Under the pieces are notes generated by a model that was not told where the DNA came from, searched no databases, and was given only the letters and a program-made list of their open reading frames with translations. This document shows, one piece after another, positions 31,507-40,680 of a stretch of DNA of 64,000 nt. The number at the start of each line of letters is the position of its first letter. Position 1 is the first letter of the stretch. The DNA is from a virus. The stretch spans positions 1-64,000 of IMG/VR virus record IMGVR_UViG_3300030329_003230; one strand, written 5' to 3'. A program made the translations under genes and the position numbers.

Positions 31507-31688
31507 GCGTTATTGTTTTTATGACGTGTTTTGGTTTTTCTTACTTCATCATACCACTATCTGTTTGGTGGGCTAAAAAAATAGAACAGAAGAATATTCA
31601 AGAATTATGGAGAGAAAAAAATGAAATGGGTAGAATTCAGCAGATTAAATCAAGCAATAGAAATGTTAACGCCGACAAAAACAATTAG
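31500..31688 (+). CDS. Single-pass membrane protein
   Basis: 62 aa. GVIVFMTCFGFSYFIIPLSV is one membrane helix; the rest is a charged cytoplasmic tail that overlaps the ligase start by 68 nt. Confidence 0.5.
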   Translation: MLGVIVFMTCFGFSYFIIPLSVWWAKKIEQKNIQELWREKNEMGRIQQIKSSNRNVNADKNN

Positions 31689-33138
31689 AATGTTATCAAA
31701 GGATTATCCAGAAGAGTATTTATCATTCATTAAAATATTATCTTTAGAACTACCCGCAAATAATTTAGCCAGCAAGAAGGCTATGAAATGGATAACTAAT
31801 GCTTTAGAAGTGTTTGATGATGAAATAGAATCTGCTATCTATATTCATGGAGATATAGGGGAAGCAATGTATCATTTTACTGAAGATGCACAAGACTCTA
31901 ATTTTAGCCTTGAAAGAGTTATAGATTTTTTATCTATGGATTGTAGCAAAGGTGATGGTGAGTCTTTTTCAACATTTAAGAATGTCTTTTCTTCTATGTC
32001 AGCATTAGAAAAGAAATGGTTTCTAAGGTACTGGTTAAGAACACCAAGGAATGGAATTAACTCTGGATTAGTGAAGAAGTTATTAGCCAAGGTGTATGGT
32101 AAGAAAGTAGGAGATATTACTAATCATCACCAACTACATTCTTTATCTGATATTGCTATGTATTACAATAAAGGACAAGAACCACCTAATGATTTGGAAA
32201 TTGGTAGATTTATTTCTCCAATGTTAGCTAAGGTAGTTCCTAAAGAAAAATGGCCTATGTTATTCATTATTGAATACAAGTACGATGGGGCAAGATATCA
32301 AATCCACAAAGGAGATGCAGTCATCATTTTCAATCGTAAAGGGAAAGTAGTTACAGAAAAATTCCCTGATATAGTAGAACAGGTTATTGGTTGGAATATA
32401 CCTGAGTCTTTCATTATTGATACTGAAATTTATCCGGTTGAGGATAATGGACGGCCAGCCCCTTTCAAGAAAATGGGAACTCGTATTCATTCTAAGAATG
32501 TGCAAGAGGCTATTGAAAAATGCCCAGTAAAATTAGCAGTGTTTGACTGTATGATGTTTAATGATGAAAATCTAATGGGTTTACCTTTAGAAAAGCGGCT
32601 TAAAATAATAGATAAATTTCCAGACTTAACGGAAAGAACTCCTCAAATGAAACATGATATATTCTATAATTTAGCAATTAATGATGGTTATGAAGGAATA
32701 ATGATTAAAGATTTGAATGCTCCATATGAAAGTGGTAAGCGTTCAATTGCTTGGGCTAAACATAAACCACCTAGATTCGAATTAGACGTGGTAGTTACTG
32801 GAGTTAGATACGGAGAAGGAAAAAGGGCAACAGTGTTTAGTTCATACGATATTGCTGTTAAAGATAAAAATGATTTCATTTCCATAGGAAGCATAGGTAC
32901 GGGTTTTTCAGAAATAGATTTAATCTATTTAACCAATGAAGCAAAGAAGATAATTCTATCAGTTGAGAATGGAACTTATACCCTCTCACCAAGAATAGTT
33001 TTAGAAGTAACTTGTGATTTAATAACTCAAGATAATGAAGGTAATTTAGGGTTAAGATTCCCTAGATTACTTAGAATAAGAAATGATAAACCTGTATCTG
33101 ATATTAATACAATTGAAGATATTGAAAATATGGTGTAG
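31621..33138 (+). CDS. lig: ATP-dependent DNA ligase
   Basis: 505 aa, normal for archaeal ligases. N-terminal helical DNA-binding domain (about 1-195), adenylation domain with motif I EYKYDGAR (nucleophile Lys220), motif III FIIDTEIY (264-271), motif IV EGIMIKD (358-364), motif V AWAKHK (377-382), then an OB fold with RLLRIRNDKP near the end. Seals nicks between Okazaki fragments. Start ATG 31621 behind GAGAGA. Confidence 0.95.
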   Translation: MKWVEFSRLNQAIEMLTPTKTIRMLSKDYPEEYLSFIKILSLELPANNLASKKAMKWITNALEVFDDEIESAIYIHGDIGEAMYHFTEDAQDSNFSLERVIDFLSMDCSKGDGESFSTFKNVFSSMSALEKKWFLRYWLRTPRNGINSGLVKKLLAKVYGKKVGDITNHHQLHSLSDIAMYYNKGQEPPNDLEIGRFISPMLAKVVPKEKWPMLFIIEYKYDGARYQIHKGDAVIIFNRKGKVVTEKFPDIVEQVIGWNIPESFIIDTEIYPVEDNGRPAPFKKMGTRIHSKNVQEAIEKCPVKLAVFDCMMFNDENLMGLPLEKRLKIIDKFPDLTERTPQMKHDIFYNLAINDGYEGIMIKDLNAPYESGKRSIAWAKHKPPRFELDVVVTGVRYGEGKRATVFSSYDIAVKDKNDFISIGSIGTGFSEIDLIYLTNEAKKIILSVENGTYTLSPRIVLEVTCDLITQDNEGNLGLRFPRLLRIRNDKPVSDINTIEDIENMV

Positions 33139-33140
33139 AA

Positions 33141-33638
33141 ATGAGATTTGCTGCAAACACAATATGTTATTATTCAGGAACTGTTAGGAACGGACATATC
33201 CTCTGTGATAAATTTCTAACAGATACTAGAATTACTCCTGATAAAGACATAGTTAATTGTCCAGATTGTTTACGTATATTAGGAACTAAAGTTAAACAGA
33301 AATATCATATTCATTTAAATTATAATTTTCTTAAAGAGGGCAAACTGAACCAAGATAATATTCTAGAATTTTCTGAGTATGAATCTAATCCTGATGATAA
33401 ACTAATATGTAATATACCTAAAAATAAAACTCATTATGTTACTAATGACCCAAGAGAAGCGACTTGTTCCCATTGTAGAAGTTATAAGTGGGGAAAGAAA
33501 GGTAATAGAATTTTCATTTTAACAGGGCTTCTGATAGAAAGTGGTTTAGAGTTAAGTAGACTCAATAAACTTTCTGAGTTTAGCACCAAAGAATTGGAGA
33601 AGATGCTAGATGTTTATCTTCACGGTGGCAAGGTATAA
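33141..33638 (+). CDS. Zinc-binding hypothetical protein
   Basis: 165 aa with Cys clusters ICYYSG..GHILCDK..VNCPDCLR and EATCSHCRSYKW, enough for two zinc sites. The C-terminus is helical. No family recognised. Confidence 0.65.
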   Translation: MRFAANTICYYSGTVRNGHILCDKFLTDTRITPDKDIVNCPDCLRILGTKVKQKYHIHLNYNFLKEGKLNQDNILEFSEYESNPDDKLICNIPKNKTHYVTNDPREATCSHCRSYKWGKKGNRIFILTGLLIESGLELSRLNKLSEFSTKELEKMLDVYLHGGKV

Positions 33639-33681
33639 GGGGTGAGATTATTACTACCATAAGACGGCGGTGACTAGTTGG

Positions 33682-34050
33682 ATGGTGGTGAATTTGGAGA
33701 TTCATGAGAGTAATAGGATAAAGCAAAGATGGACTGATATTTACGGAAAAATCACCGTCATTAATTACATGGTTTATGGTGATATAGGACAAAGAGATAT
33801 GTCCGTCATTAATTATGCTCTAAAAAAAACTTTTAATTTACATAAAACAGTTCAAATTGTGGAGCATATTGATTTCGAAATGGCAGAATTATTTGACATA
33901 TATCAAGGTACACATGTACAATGGATATTTCCAGATGAAATAAAAAATAAAGATAAAGTTATCCATCTAATAAAAGAAGGGTTAGAATTTCAAAGAATAA
34001 AAAGTGAATTTATGGGGGCTACAGTAGATGTTTACCAAAGAACAACTTGA
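33682..34050 (+). CDS. Hypothetical protein
   Basis: 122 aa from ATG 33682 (GTG 33670 alternative). Contains VYGDIGQRDMSVINYALKKT and IYQGTHVQWIFPDEI. Overlaps the next gene by 23 nt. Unknown. Confidence 0.6.
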   Translation: MVVNLEIHESNRIKQRWTDIYGKITVINYMVYGDIGQRDMSVINYALKKTFNLHKTVQIVEHIDFEMAELFDIYQGTHVQWIFPDEIKNKDKVIHLIKEGLEFQRIKSEFMGATVDVYQRTT

Positions 34051-34471
34051 AGGGATTATTGTTGCGTTAGCAAATCCTGAGATATCAATAGAGAAAGATG
34101 ACAAACAATCTATCGGTTATAGAATACGATTGAGAATTCATTTTAGGGCTATGAATGAAGATTTCATTTTAATACTAAAAGAAACATTAGAAGAACACGG
34201 TATAGATACTTATTATAGAAATAGAGAAAAAGAAACTAGACCTTACCCTTTACTTAGAATAACTAAGGTAGATAACATGTTTAATTTATTGAAGTTAATT
34301 CCTAAGAACTTAGAGTGGAATAGAAACTTTTCAAGTTTTTTAGAAGTATTAACCATAGTATCAAACAAGCACCATTTGGTGCAAAAAGGATTCGATAGAA
34401 TAGTAGAAATTAAAGAGGAGGCGAGCGGTTGGCGTTGGTGTCGATGGGAAATAAAGAAAGACCTATATTGA
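34028..34471 (+). CDS. Degenerate LAGLIDADG-like protein
   Basis: 147 aa. LEGIIVALANPEISIEKDD followed by RIRLRIHFRAMNEDFILILKE and PLLRITKVDNMFNLLKLI follows the order of a single LAGLIDADG homing-endonuclease repeat (helix, beta hairpins, helix). The helix motif lacks the catalytic acid, so nuclease activity is doubtful. It lies beside clamp-loader genes, a common homing target. Moderate confidence only. Confidence 0.5.
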   Translation: MFTKEQLEGIIVALANPEISIEKDDKQSIGYRIRLRIHFRAMNEDFILILKETLEEHGIDTYYRNREKETRPYPLLRITKVDNMFNLLKLIPKNLEWNRNFSSFLEVLTIVSNKHHLVQKGFDRIVEIKEEASGWRWCRWEIKKDLY

Positions 34472-35280
34472 TAACTGGAAAAACCGGCACAGGTAAAACC
34501 ACTATGGCTAAATCTTTAGTTAATGATAATCATATTATGTATTATGCTAATGAAATAGAAGATAGAGATTGGAAATCCATAGAGCAAGATATCGTTATTG
34601 AGGAAGTACATTACAAGCCTAAAAAAGATATTATCATGAACATAATACGTCACTGTAAAACTACTATTGTATTAACTTCTAATAATGAAAAGGACGTACC
34701 TGCTGACATTAAGAATTCATGTAAATTAAGAAGGGCAGGAACTGTCCCTCATTCTTTAGAAGAGATTAAGAAAATAGCACCAAGGAGTCAAAATCCTAAA
34801 AATAAAGATATGAGTGTATTTGAGTTAGTTCAAGATTATTTGAAGAACACTAATAGAGATGAAGTTGCTAGTAATCTGAAAGAAAACAAACCAGCAGATG
34901 TTCAGATAATGACTTGGTTAGGTATGAATCTTAATCCAAATAAATTAGCATTCGTTGATGGTAGAGTCAAAAGAAGATGGTCACAGAATTACTTCTATGA
35001 ATTATTATCTTACTGCCATGATGGTAGAATGCATTCTAAAATTAATTATCCGAAAAGAGGAGCATATTCCAAAGTACCAACTATATTGAGGAAATTGAAA
35101 ATAAAACCAAACCAAGGTTATTTGTTACCTCAGTTATTACAAGACGAAGATTTTGAGGGATGGGCAAAGAAGAGACTAAGAAGCGATGAAAGTAGAGTGA
35201 TAGGTATGAAAGATAGAAAGAAGAAAAGAAACGCACCAATTACACCAGATAGAACTTTGAAATTAGAAGGATGGTTTTAG
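34429..35280 (+). CDS. Clamp-loader large-subunit-like AAA ATPase
   Basis: 283 aa, TTG start 7 bases after GGAGG; ATG 34444 is alternative. Walker A ITGKTGTGKTT (about 16-26), a Walker B-like DIVIEEVHY (about 53-61), a C-terminal helical domain and the final peptide TLKLEGWF, a PCNA-binding (PIP-like) box. Shorter than RFC-L. Adjacent to the RFC small subunit, with which it would load the sliding clamp. Confidence 0.7.
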   Translation: MALVSMGNKERPILITGKTGTGKTTMAKSLVNDNHIMYYANEIEDRDWKSIEQDIVIEEVHYKPKKDIIMNIIRHCKTTIVLTSNNEKDVPADIKNSCKLRRAGTVPHSLEEIKKIAPRSQNPKNKDMSVFELVQDYLKNTNRDEVASNLKENKPADVQIMTWLGMNLNPNKLAFVDGRVKRRWSQNYFYELLSYCHDGRMHSKINYPKRGAYSKVPTILRKLKIKPNQGYLLPQLLQDEDFEGWAKKRLRSDESRVIGMKDRKKKRNAPITPDRTLKLEGWF

Positions 35281-35282
35281 AT

Positions 35283-36194
35283 ATGTTATGGACAGAGAAG
35301 TATAGACCCAAGAGTATTCATCAATTGATTGGACAAGAGGGTTTCAAGTTAGATGCTGAACATTGGATTGAGAACAAAGATATGCCAAATGTATTGTTAC
35401 ATGGCCCTGCTGGAGTAGGAAAAACTGCCGCAGCCGGTATTCTCGCATTAGAGATATTGAAACAAGAAATAGATTCTAATTTCTTTGAGATTAATGCAAG
35501 TGATGATAGGAGACTAGAAGTTGTAAGGACTACTATCAAAGATGTAGCACAACAACAAGCAATAGGTAATGTTCCTTTCAAGATTATTCATCTTGACGAA
35601 TTAGATGGTATGACTCCTGATGCTCAAAATGCATTAAAGAGAATTATGGAAAGGTATGCACATAACGTGAGATTCATCATAACTGCTAACGATAGAAGTA
35701 AGATAATTTATCCACTACAATCTCGTTGTGCTAACTATTATTTTTCAATATTAGATAACGATACAATTTCAACATTATTGATGACAATTATTCAAAATGA
35801 AGAATTATCACAACCATCAGAGACAGACTTAGCCACTTTTATAAGTCACTATAATGGTGATGTCCGTAGAACAATAACGGAGTTGCAAGCCGCATTTGCA
35901 AGTGGAATAAGCCTAAGAAAACAGACCGACAAAAGTTTGGAGCGTTACGACGAAATATTGAACTTATTAGTGGAGGAAAAATATAATCAAGCATTAATAA
36001 GATTACACGATGCTATTTATTCTGGAAAAACTGTGAAAGATATTTGTTATGGATTACACGAAGTTATTGTTAAAAGTGATATGACTGATAATCTAAAATT
36101 CAAATATCTAAGAGCGGTTGGTGAAGCAGAATGGAGAGGAAATTCAATGACCCCAAGAGTATTAATTTCTTGGGTAGTATCTCAATTGAGGTAA
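35283..36194 (+). CDS. rfcS: Replication factor C small subunit
   Basis: 303 aa. LWTEKYRPKSIHQLIGQ is the RFC start signature; Walker A LLHGPAGVGKT (about 39-49), INASDDR, Walker B IIHLDELDGM, sensor TANDRSKI and the Arg-finger SRC. C-terminal collar helices. ATPase that opens PCNA with the large subunit. Start at ATG 35283, where the RFC signature begins. Confidence 0.95.
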   Translation: MLWTEKYRPKSIHQLIGQEGFKLDAEHWIENKDMPNVLLHGPAGVGKTAAAGILALEILKQEIDSNFFEINASDDRRLEVVRTTIKDVAQQQAIGNVPFKIIHLDELDGMTPDAQNALKRIMERYAHNVRFIITANDRSKIIYPLQSRCANYYFSILDNDTISTLLMTIIQNEELSQPSETDLATFISHYNGDVRRTITELQAAFASGISLRKQTDKSLERYDEILNLLVEEKYNQALIRLHDAIYSGKTVKDICYGLHEVIVKSDMTDNLKFKYLRAVGEAEWRGNSMTPRVLISWVVSQLR

Positions 36195-36241
36195 GTAAAG
36201 AGTAAAAAAAAAAGAATAGAAAAAAAAAGGAGAATGATAAA

Positions 36242-37468
36242 ATGGAAGAACAAATGAAAGAAGAAATAGAAAAATATGCTGAAGTTATTGGCATTACGGT
36301 TGAGGATGCTTCAAGCATCTTTGATGGTATTGTCAAAGATAATAGTTTGGACGTAAGCACTGAAGAGGGACTCTTAGTAGCCCGAAGTGTCTTTAGGTCT
36401 AAATTTGCACAAACTAGAGCACGACTGAAGAAAGAAGAAGGTGGAGAAGAACAAACAACAACTGAATACACTGGCCCTACCTATACTCAAAAGGCAAAAG
36501 GATTCTTTTGGGCTGTAGAAAATGCTACTGATTGGGAAGAAAGAAACAGAAATAGTATTATGGCCGAATACCAAAGAGATGCTGATTCAGTTTTACAGAC
36601 TGGAAAAGCAGCGATAGCAGTTCAGCTATCTGATGGTAGGTATGAAGTTACTCTTGTATTAGATGGAGAAACCAATACTAAAGTTATGGAAAAACTACCA
36701 GAAGTAAGCCCAATGCAAGTTGATGATGACCGCTGGATTATACCAGTCGATAATCGTAAAGCTTGGGGAAGTGGTCAATCAAATCCATCTTATGGTAAAC
36801 CTCTACCCGCTAACCGATGGCAAAGAACTCTAATGTTTATTGGTAGTGTTGGTGATGGAGAACCTCAGAAATACCAGTTACGAGTTAATGGAGAACAAGC
36901 AATAGATTTCCATCCAAGGACTTTTGCTCTGTGTGAATTTGACTGTGTTCCTAATTCTAACAACCCTTCTAACCTTAGTGCAAGAAAGGATGGAAGTACA
37001 GTTAATTCCCTATCTTATTTAGATGAAGAAGTGGATATATTGAACATAGTTCAGGAACTATTAGGAGATAAGATTTCAGCATTAATTGCTCTAGACTCTT
37101 ATCATTCTGATAATTCACATAAGAATTATTCTGAGAGAATTGTAGTTACAGATGGTAATGTTGCTAATATGAATCTACAACCTTATGATAATGGGAACCG
37201 AGTTATCTATCTAAGTGACTTGAATGCAGACTTCGATTATGAAGGAGAAGGTTTCTCTTCAACTGCATGTTGGGTTCCTTCTACTATTGAAATCGATTTT
37301 GGAATCGGCAGCAACATTATTGTTGTTGGTCGTACCTCCCAAAGAGAAGTTGATGGCGAACTATCAAATGTTAGTATCAACGTTCTAGGGTTATATGTTG
37401 TGGATAGACATGGTAGTGCAGATGTTCCTGTACAACCAGAGGAGGACGACGATTACAGTTGGTTCTGA
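36242..37468 (+). CDS. Candidate single-stranded-DNA-binding protein
   Basis: 408 aa. N-terminal helical region (1-75), a beta-rich middle with OB-like stretches (KAAIAVQLSDGRYEVTLVLD; TLMFIGSVGDG; FALCEFDCVP), and an acidic tail ending PVQPEEDDDYSWF. Acidic tails with a terminal Phe occur in bacterial SSB and T7 gp2.5, where they contact replication partners. It lies between RFC and the RecA-fold ATPase. The SSB/RPA role is inferred from place and tail. Confidence 0.55.
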   Translation: MEEQMKEEIEKYAEVIGITVEDASSIFDGIVKDNSLDVSTEEGLLVARSVFRSKFAQTRARLKKEEGGEEQTTTEYTGPTYTQKAKGFFWAVENATDWEERNRNSIMAEYQRDADSVLQTGKAAIAVQLSDGRYEVTLVLDGETNTKVMEKLPEVSPMQVDDDRWIIPVDNRKAWGSGQSNPSYGKPLPANRWQRTLMFIGSVGDGEPQKYQLRVNGEQAIDFHPRTFALCEFDCVPNSNNPSNLSARKDGSTVNSLSYLDEEVDILNIVQELLGDKISALIALDSYHSDNSHKNYSERIVVTDGNVANMNLQPYDNGNRVIYLSDLNADFDYEGEGFSSTACWVPSTIEIDFGIGSNIIVVGRTSQREVDGELSNVSINVLGLYVVDRHGSADVPVQPEEDDDYSWF

Positions 37469-37480
37469 ATAAGATAATTT

Positions 37481-37582
37481 AGGGGGTTTTGCCCAGTAAT
37501 AAGTAGGGGCCATCATCACCATGTCAGGGCATTACGGTCACTTTATCGGTTTTTGTGACTGTATTCTACTTCCCCCCACTTA
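37481..37582 (+). promoter_or_regulatory. Pseudoknot leader element B
   Basis: S1 TGCCC (37489) with GGGCA (37526); S2 ATAAGT-A-GGGG (37498) with CCCC-ACTTAT (37571-37582); a side hairpin CGGTCAC/GTGACTG (37534/37554) between them. Ends just before AAGGAGAG and the ATG at 37601. Shares GGTTT(T)GCC..AGTAATAAG with element A. Confidence 0.65.
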
Positions 37583-37600
37583 TCTTAAGGAGAGATAATT

Positions 37601-38485
37601 ATGGGATTAACATCAATGAGTAAACCAAAACAAAAACAAGCAGTCGATTCTGAACTACAAAAAGAACTACAATATCAGAATTGGAAAAAATTAACTGCGG
37701 AAGCAAGGAAAGAACAACTATCAAGGAAACATTCTTTCATGGTTCTATCAATAGAAGGACAAGCAAAGAAAGGAAAATCTGGATTAGGTCTTGATATTAG
37801 AACAGAAAAAGAAATAGAAGAAGGACATCTTATTCGTTTCTTAGATTTTGATGACGGAGCAGAAGCGACTTGGAAAACCTGTTGGGATTCCGATGAGAAT
37901 ATTTTCGTTTATTGCCCTAATCATTACAATAGCGACGGAACAGAGAACTATTCTTTAACAATGCAAAACGCCATGAATTTCATTAGAGAAACAGAAGAAA
38001 TGATTGCAGATGAAGAAACTAATGTTAGAGCAATTATTGTTGATGGAATGGATAAATGGAATGATTGCGTTACTAATAAATTACGATATGAAAGAGTAAA
38101 AGGTGATAGAAAGAAAATGCAAGAACCAATCCCTCCAACAGCATATGGAGCTAGGAATATTGACCATAATGAGTTGTTTATTAGTGTCTTGAAATTGAAT
38201 TGTGATAAAGTATTCATAACTCATTTGAAGCCTACATTTGGCGACCATATGAACCCTACACCAACAGGTTATGTTGCTTCTTGGAATAAAGACGTTCCAG
38301 ATAAGATGCTTCAAATGATTAGTATTAGAGATGACAGTGTAGGTAACAATATCAAGTATGTTGCTAGATTGAAGGCAAGTAAAACCAATCCACACATGAT
38401 TGGTAAAACTTGGACTATCTTTGAATCTAAAGGGAATAAAGCCACATGGAATGGTATCCCTGAAATGCAAACGAGGGAGATTTAA
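37601..38485 (+). CDS. RecA-fold ATPase (Sak4/AAA_24-like)
   Basis: 294 aa. Walker A IEGQAKKGKSGLGL (about 51-64), FLDFDDGAEATWK, Walker B RAIIVDGMDKW (about 147-157) and a FITHLKP strand follow the plan of phage Sak4-type recombinases, single-domain RadA relatives. Likely drives strand annealing or exchange with the SSB. Expression is probably controlled by leader B. Confidence 0.75.
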   Translation: MGLTSMSKPKQKQAVDSELQKELQYQNWKKLTAEARKEQLSRKHSFMVLSIEGQAKKGKSGLGLDIRTEKEIEEGHLIRFLDFDDGAEATWKTCWDSDENIFVYCPNHYNSDGTENYSLTMQNAMNFIRETEEMIADEETNVRAIIVDGMDKWNDCVTNKLRYERVKGDRKKMQEPIPPTAYGARNIDHNELFISVLKLNCDKVFITHLKPTFGDHMNPTPTGYVASWNKDVPDKMLQMISIRDDSVGNNIKYVARLKASKTNPHMIGKTWTIFESKGNKATWNGIPEMQTREI

Positions 38486-38487
38486 TT

Positions 38488-38604
38488 CACTAATTAGGGG
38501 TTTGCCAAATAAAAACAACAGAGTTCGTCTACCCGTCACGTCACTTAATAAGTGTAAGGGCTCGGCAAGGGAGGATGGCTTCTTCCTGTTGTTCCCCATT
38601 AGTG
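38488..38604 (+). promoter_or_regulatory. Pseudoknot leader element C
   Basis: S1 TTGCC (38502) with GGCAA (38564); S2 AACAACAG (38514) with CTGTTGTT (38586); outer stem CACTAAT..GGGG (38488) with CCCC-ATTAGTG (38594-38604); small hairpins CACTT/AAGTG and GGAGGA/TCTTCC inside. Directly upstream of the clamp gene start. Confidence 0.65.
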
Positions 38605-38620
38605 TAAACAAGGTGATAAT

Positions 38621-39400
38621 ATGGAAATAGAAGTAAATAAAAAACAAATAGTTGAAGCATTGAAAAATGTAGAAATGAGAGGAAAGTGGGCATCGTCCAG
38701 TGGTTTATCTTCAAAGTCTTTAGGAAATTATATTTATTTTAAATTAGAAGATAATCATTTATTGTTGATTAATTCTGATGAATCTACAACTGTTATAGAA
38801 TCACTATCTGTTGATTCTGAAGATGAAGGTTCTTTCGTTTTAGATATTGAAACTTTAAAGAAGTATTTGACTAAAATGAATGATACGATTACATTTGAAA
38901 TTGGCGATACAATCGTAATGAAATCAGATGGTAAAAGAGCAACAATGCCTATTGTTATTGAACACCCGTATCACGGTAGAATTGGTAGATTTGTTTCACA
39001 GTGGCCAAACCTTTCCTTTGAAGAGGAGTTAGAAAATATACCTAATGTTGGTTCAATGAATCTAACTTGTGCTATACAGATGACAGGAGAACAACTGTTT
39101 GATGCACTTGACGCTTGTGAAATTGTTAACAATGGAGTCTACAAAATTGATTATGTAGAAGAAGATGAGTTAAGTGAATCTAAGTGTGTTATATCCTCTG
39201 AAGAAATCATCTCATCTTATCGGGAAGAGATTGAATATTTATCCTCAATTGGGGAATCTTCCACGGTTCTTTTCAGTGGACCATTACACCGATTCTTCAG
39301 TAAGAAAGACACTATCAATGTCTTCATTGGAGATGACCAACCAATAATTATGATTAGTAATAATAGCGCATTGATACGTGCTCCAAGATTGAATATTTAA
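38621..39400 (+). CDS. pcn: PCNA-like sliding clamp
   Basis: 259 aa, right length for PCNA. Two-domain alpha/beta pattern: MEIEVNKKQIVEALKNV start, inter-domain stretch around 115-150, and an end IGDDQPIIMISNNSALIRAPRL that matches the C-terminal strand of clamps. Tethers polymerase and other PIP-box proteins to DNA. Divergent, so the call leans on context between the recombinase, RFC and PolB genes. Confidence 0.75.
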   Translation: MEIEVNKKQIVEALKNVEMRGKWASSSGLSSKSLGNYIYFKLEDNHLLLINSDESTTVIESLSVDSEDEGSFVLDIETLKKYLTKMNDTITFEIGDTIVMKSDGKRATMPIVIEHPYHGRIGRFVSQWPNLSFEEELENIPNVGSMNLTCAIQMTGEQLFDALDACEIVNNGVYKIDYVEEDELSESKCVISSEEIISSYREEIEYLSSIGESSTVLFSGPLHRFFSKKDTINVFIGDDQPIIMISNNSALIRAPRLNI

Positions 39401-39409
39401 GGTGAAGGA

Positions 39410-40564
39410 ATGAGACAAACCTATCGTAATATGCCCTCTATGAGAGAGACACATCCTCATCTTGCTGAGGAATTTCATCCAACTAAGAATGGTGATTTAA
39501 CTCCTGATAATTTAATAGCAGGGACTAGTAAGAAAATCTGGTGGACATGTTCTACTTGTGAAAATGAATGGAAGACTAGGGGTGCTGACCGGACTTCAAG
39601 GGGACGAAAATGCCCACATTGTAGTCTTGGTAGATTACATTCAGATGGTAGAAACTCAATGGCTAACACCCACCCTGAATTAGCCAAAGAATATCAAGGA
39701 GATGCTACAAAAATAATAGCAGGAACGCATAAAAAGTTAGATTGGAAATGCTCTACTTGTGAACATAAATGGAAGACAAAAGGAAACAGTAGACAACAAG
39801 GAAGTGGTTGTGGTTATTGTGCCGGTCAATGTCTACATTCAGATGGAAGAAATTCTATGGCTAATACTCATCCTCATTTAGCACTTGAATACCAAGGAGA
39901 CGCTACAAAAATAATAGCAGGTACAATGAAGAAACTTCCTTGGAAGTGTTCCACTTGTGACCATGAATGGATAGCAGCAAGTTCTAGTAGAAGACATGCA
40001 AATCAGGGGTGTCCATGTTGTTCAGGAAGAGCGGTACATTCAGATGGTCGTAATTCAATGGCTAATACTCATCCACATTTGGCCAAAGAATATCAAGGAG
40101 ATGCTACAAAAATAACAGCAGGTACAGACAAACACCTTCTTTGGAAATGTTCCACTTGTGAATATAAGTGGTTAACTAAAGGTAAAGTTAGGGGTGGTAA
40201 ACAAGGCAGTGGATGTCCTTCTTGTGCAAAAAGGGCCTTCCGACCTAATGAAGCAGGTCATGTATATCTTATGAAATATGAAGGAGCAAATGAGAAAGTC
40301 ATTTACAAAATTGGAATATCTCATGATGTGGAGGAAAGGAGGAAAAAACTTCTTTCTAAGTATCTACAGAAAACACACTCTGAAATAAATATAGACATCA
40401 TTGACACAATGTACTTTGATACTGGTAAAGATGCAATGGAAATGGAAAAAACATTTCACGCAATGGAAGAACACCGTTTTACACCGAAAAAGAAATTCGA
40501 TGGTTGGACTGAGATGTTCAAAGCCTCGATTGTAGATGTATGGAATAGGATGGTAAAAACATGA
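39410..40564 (+). CDS. Four zinc-ribbon repeats fused to a GIY-YIG-like (T5orf172) domain
   Basis: 384 aa. Four copies of a roughly 67-residue unit (THPxLAxEYQGDATKI.AGT, WKCSTCxHxW, GCPxCxG, HSDGRNSMAN), each with two CxxC pairs, at about residues 15-80, 81-147, 148-214 and 215-283. The C-terminus GHVYLMKYEG..VIYKIGISHDVEERRKKL is a GIY-YIG-superfamily domain of the T5orf172 type. The repeats are close even in DNA, implying recent amplification. Possibly a selfish or DNA-cutting protein; target unknown. Confidence 0.8.
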   Translation: MRQTYRNMPSMRETHPHLAEEFHPTKNGDLTPDNLIAGTSKKIWWTCSTCENEWKTRGADRTSRGRKCPHCSLGRLHSDGRNSMANTHPELAKEYQGDATKIIAGTHKKLDWKCSTCEHKWKTKGNSRQQGSGCGYCAGQCLHSDGRNSMANTHPHLALEYQGDATKIIAGTMKKLPWKCSTCDHEWIAASSSRRHANQGCPCCSGRAVHSDGRNSMANTHPHLAKEYQGDATKITAGTDKHLLWKCSTCEYKWLTKGKVRGGKQGSGCPSCAKRAFRPNEAGHVYLMKYEGANEKVIYKIGISHDVEERRKKLLSKYLQKTHSEINIDIIDTMYFDTGKDAMEMEKTFHAMEEHRFTPKKKFDGWTEMFKASIVDVWNRMVKT

Positions 40565-40680
40565 GAAGAAAAACATTCGCACGTTGGTCATTGAAAAATC
40601 TACGTCAATTCTATCTTTCTAAATTGAAAGTAAAAGTTGTCACTGATGAATATGAATATGAGGAATGGGAATATCAATGA
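40561..40680 (+). CDS. 39-aa basic/acidic micropeptide
   Basis: MRRKTFARWSLKNLRQFYLS, then an acidic Glu/Tyr-rich end. ATGA overlaps on both sides, linking it to PolB translation. Unknown. Confidence 0.5.
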   Translation: MRRKTFARWSLKNLRQFYLSKLKVKVVTDEYEYEEWEYQ

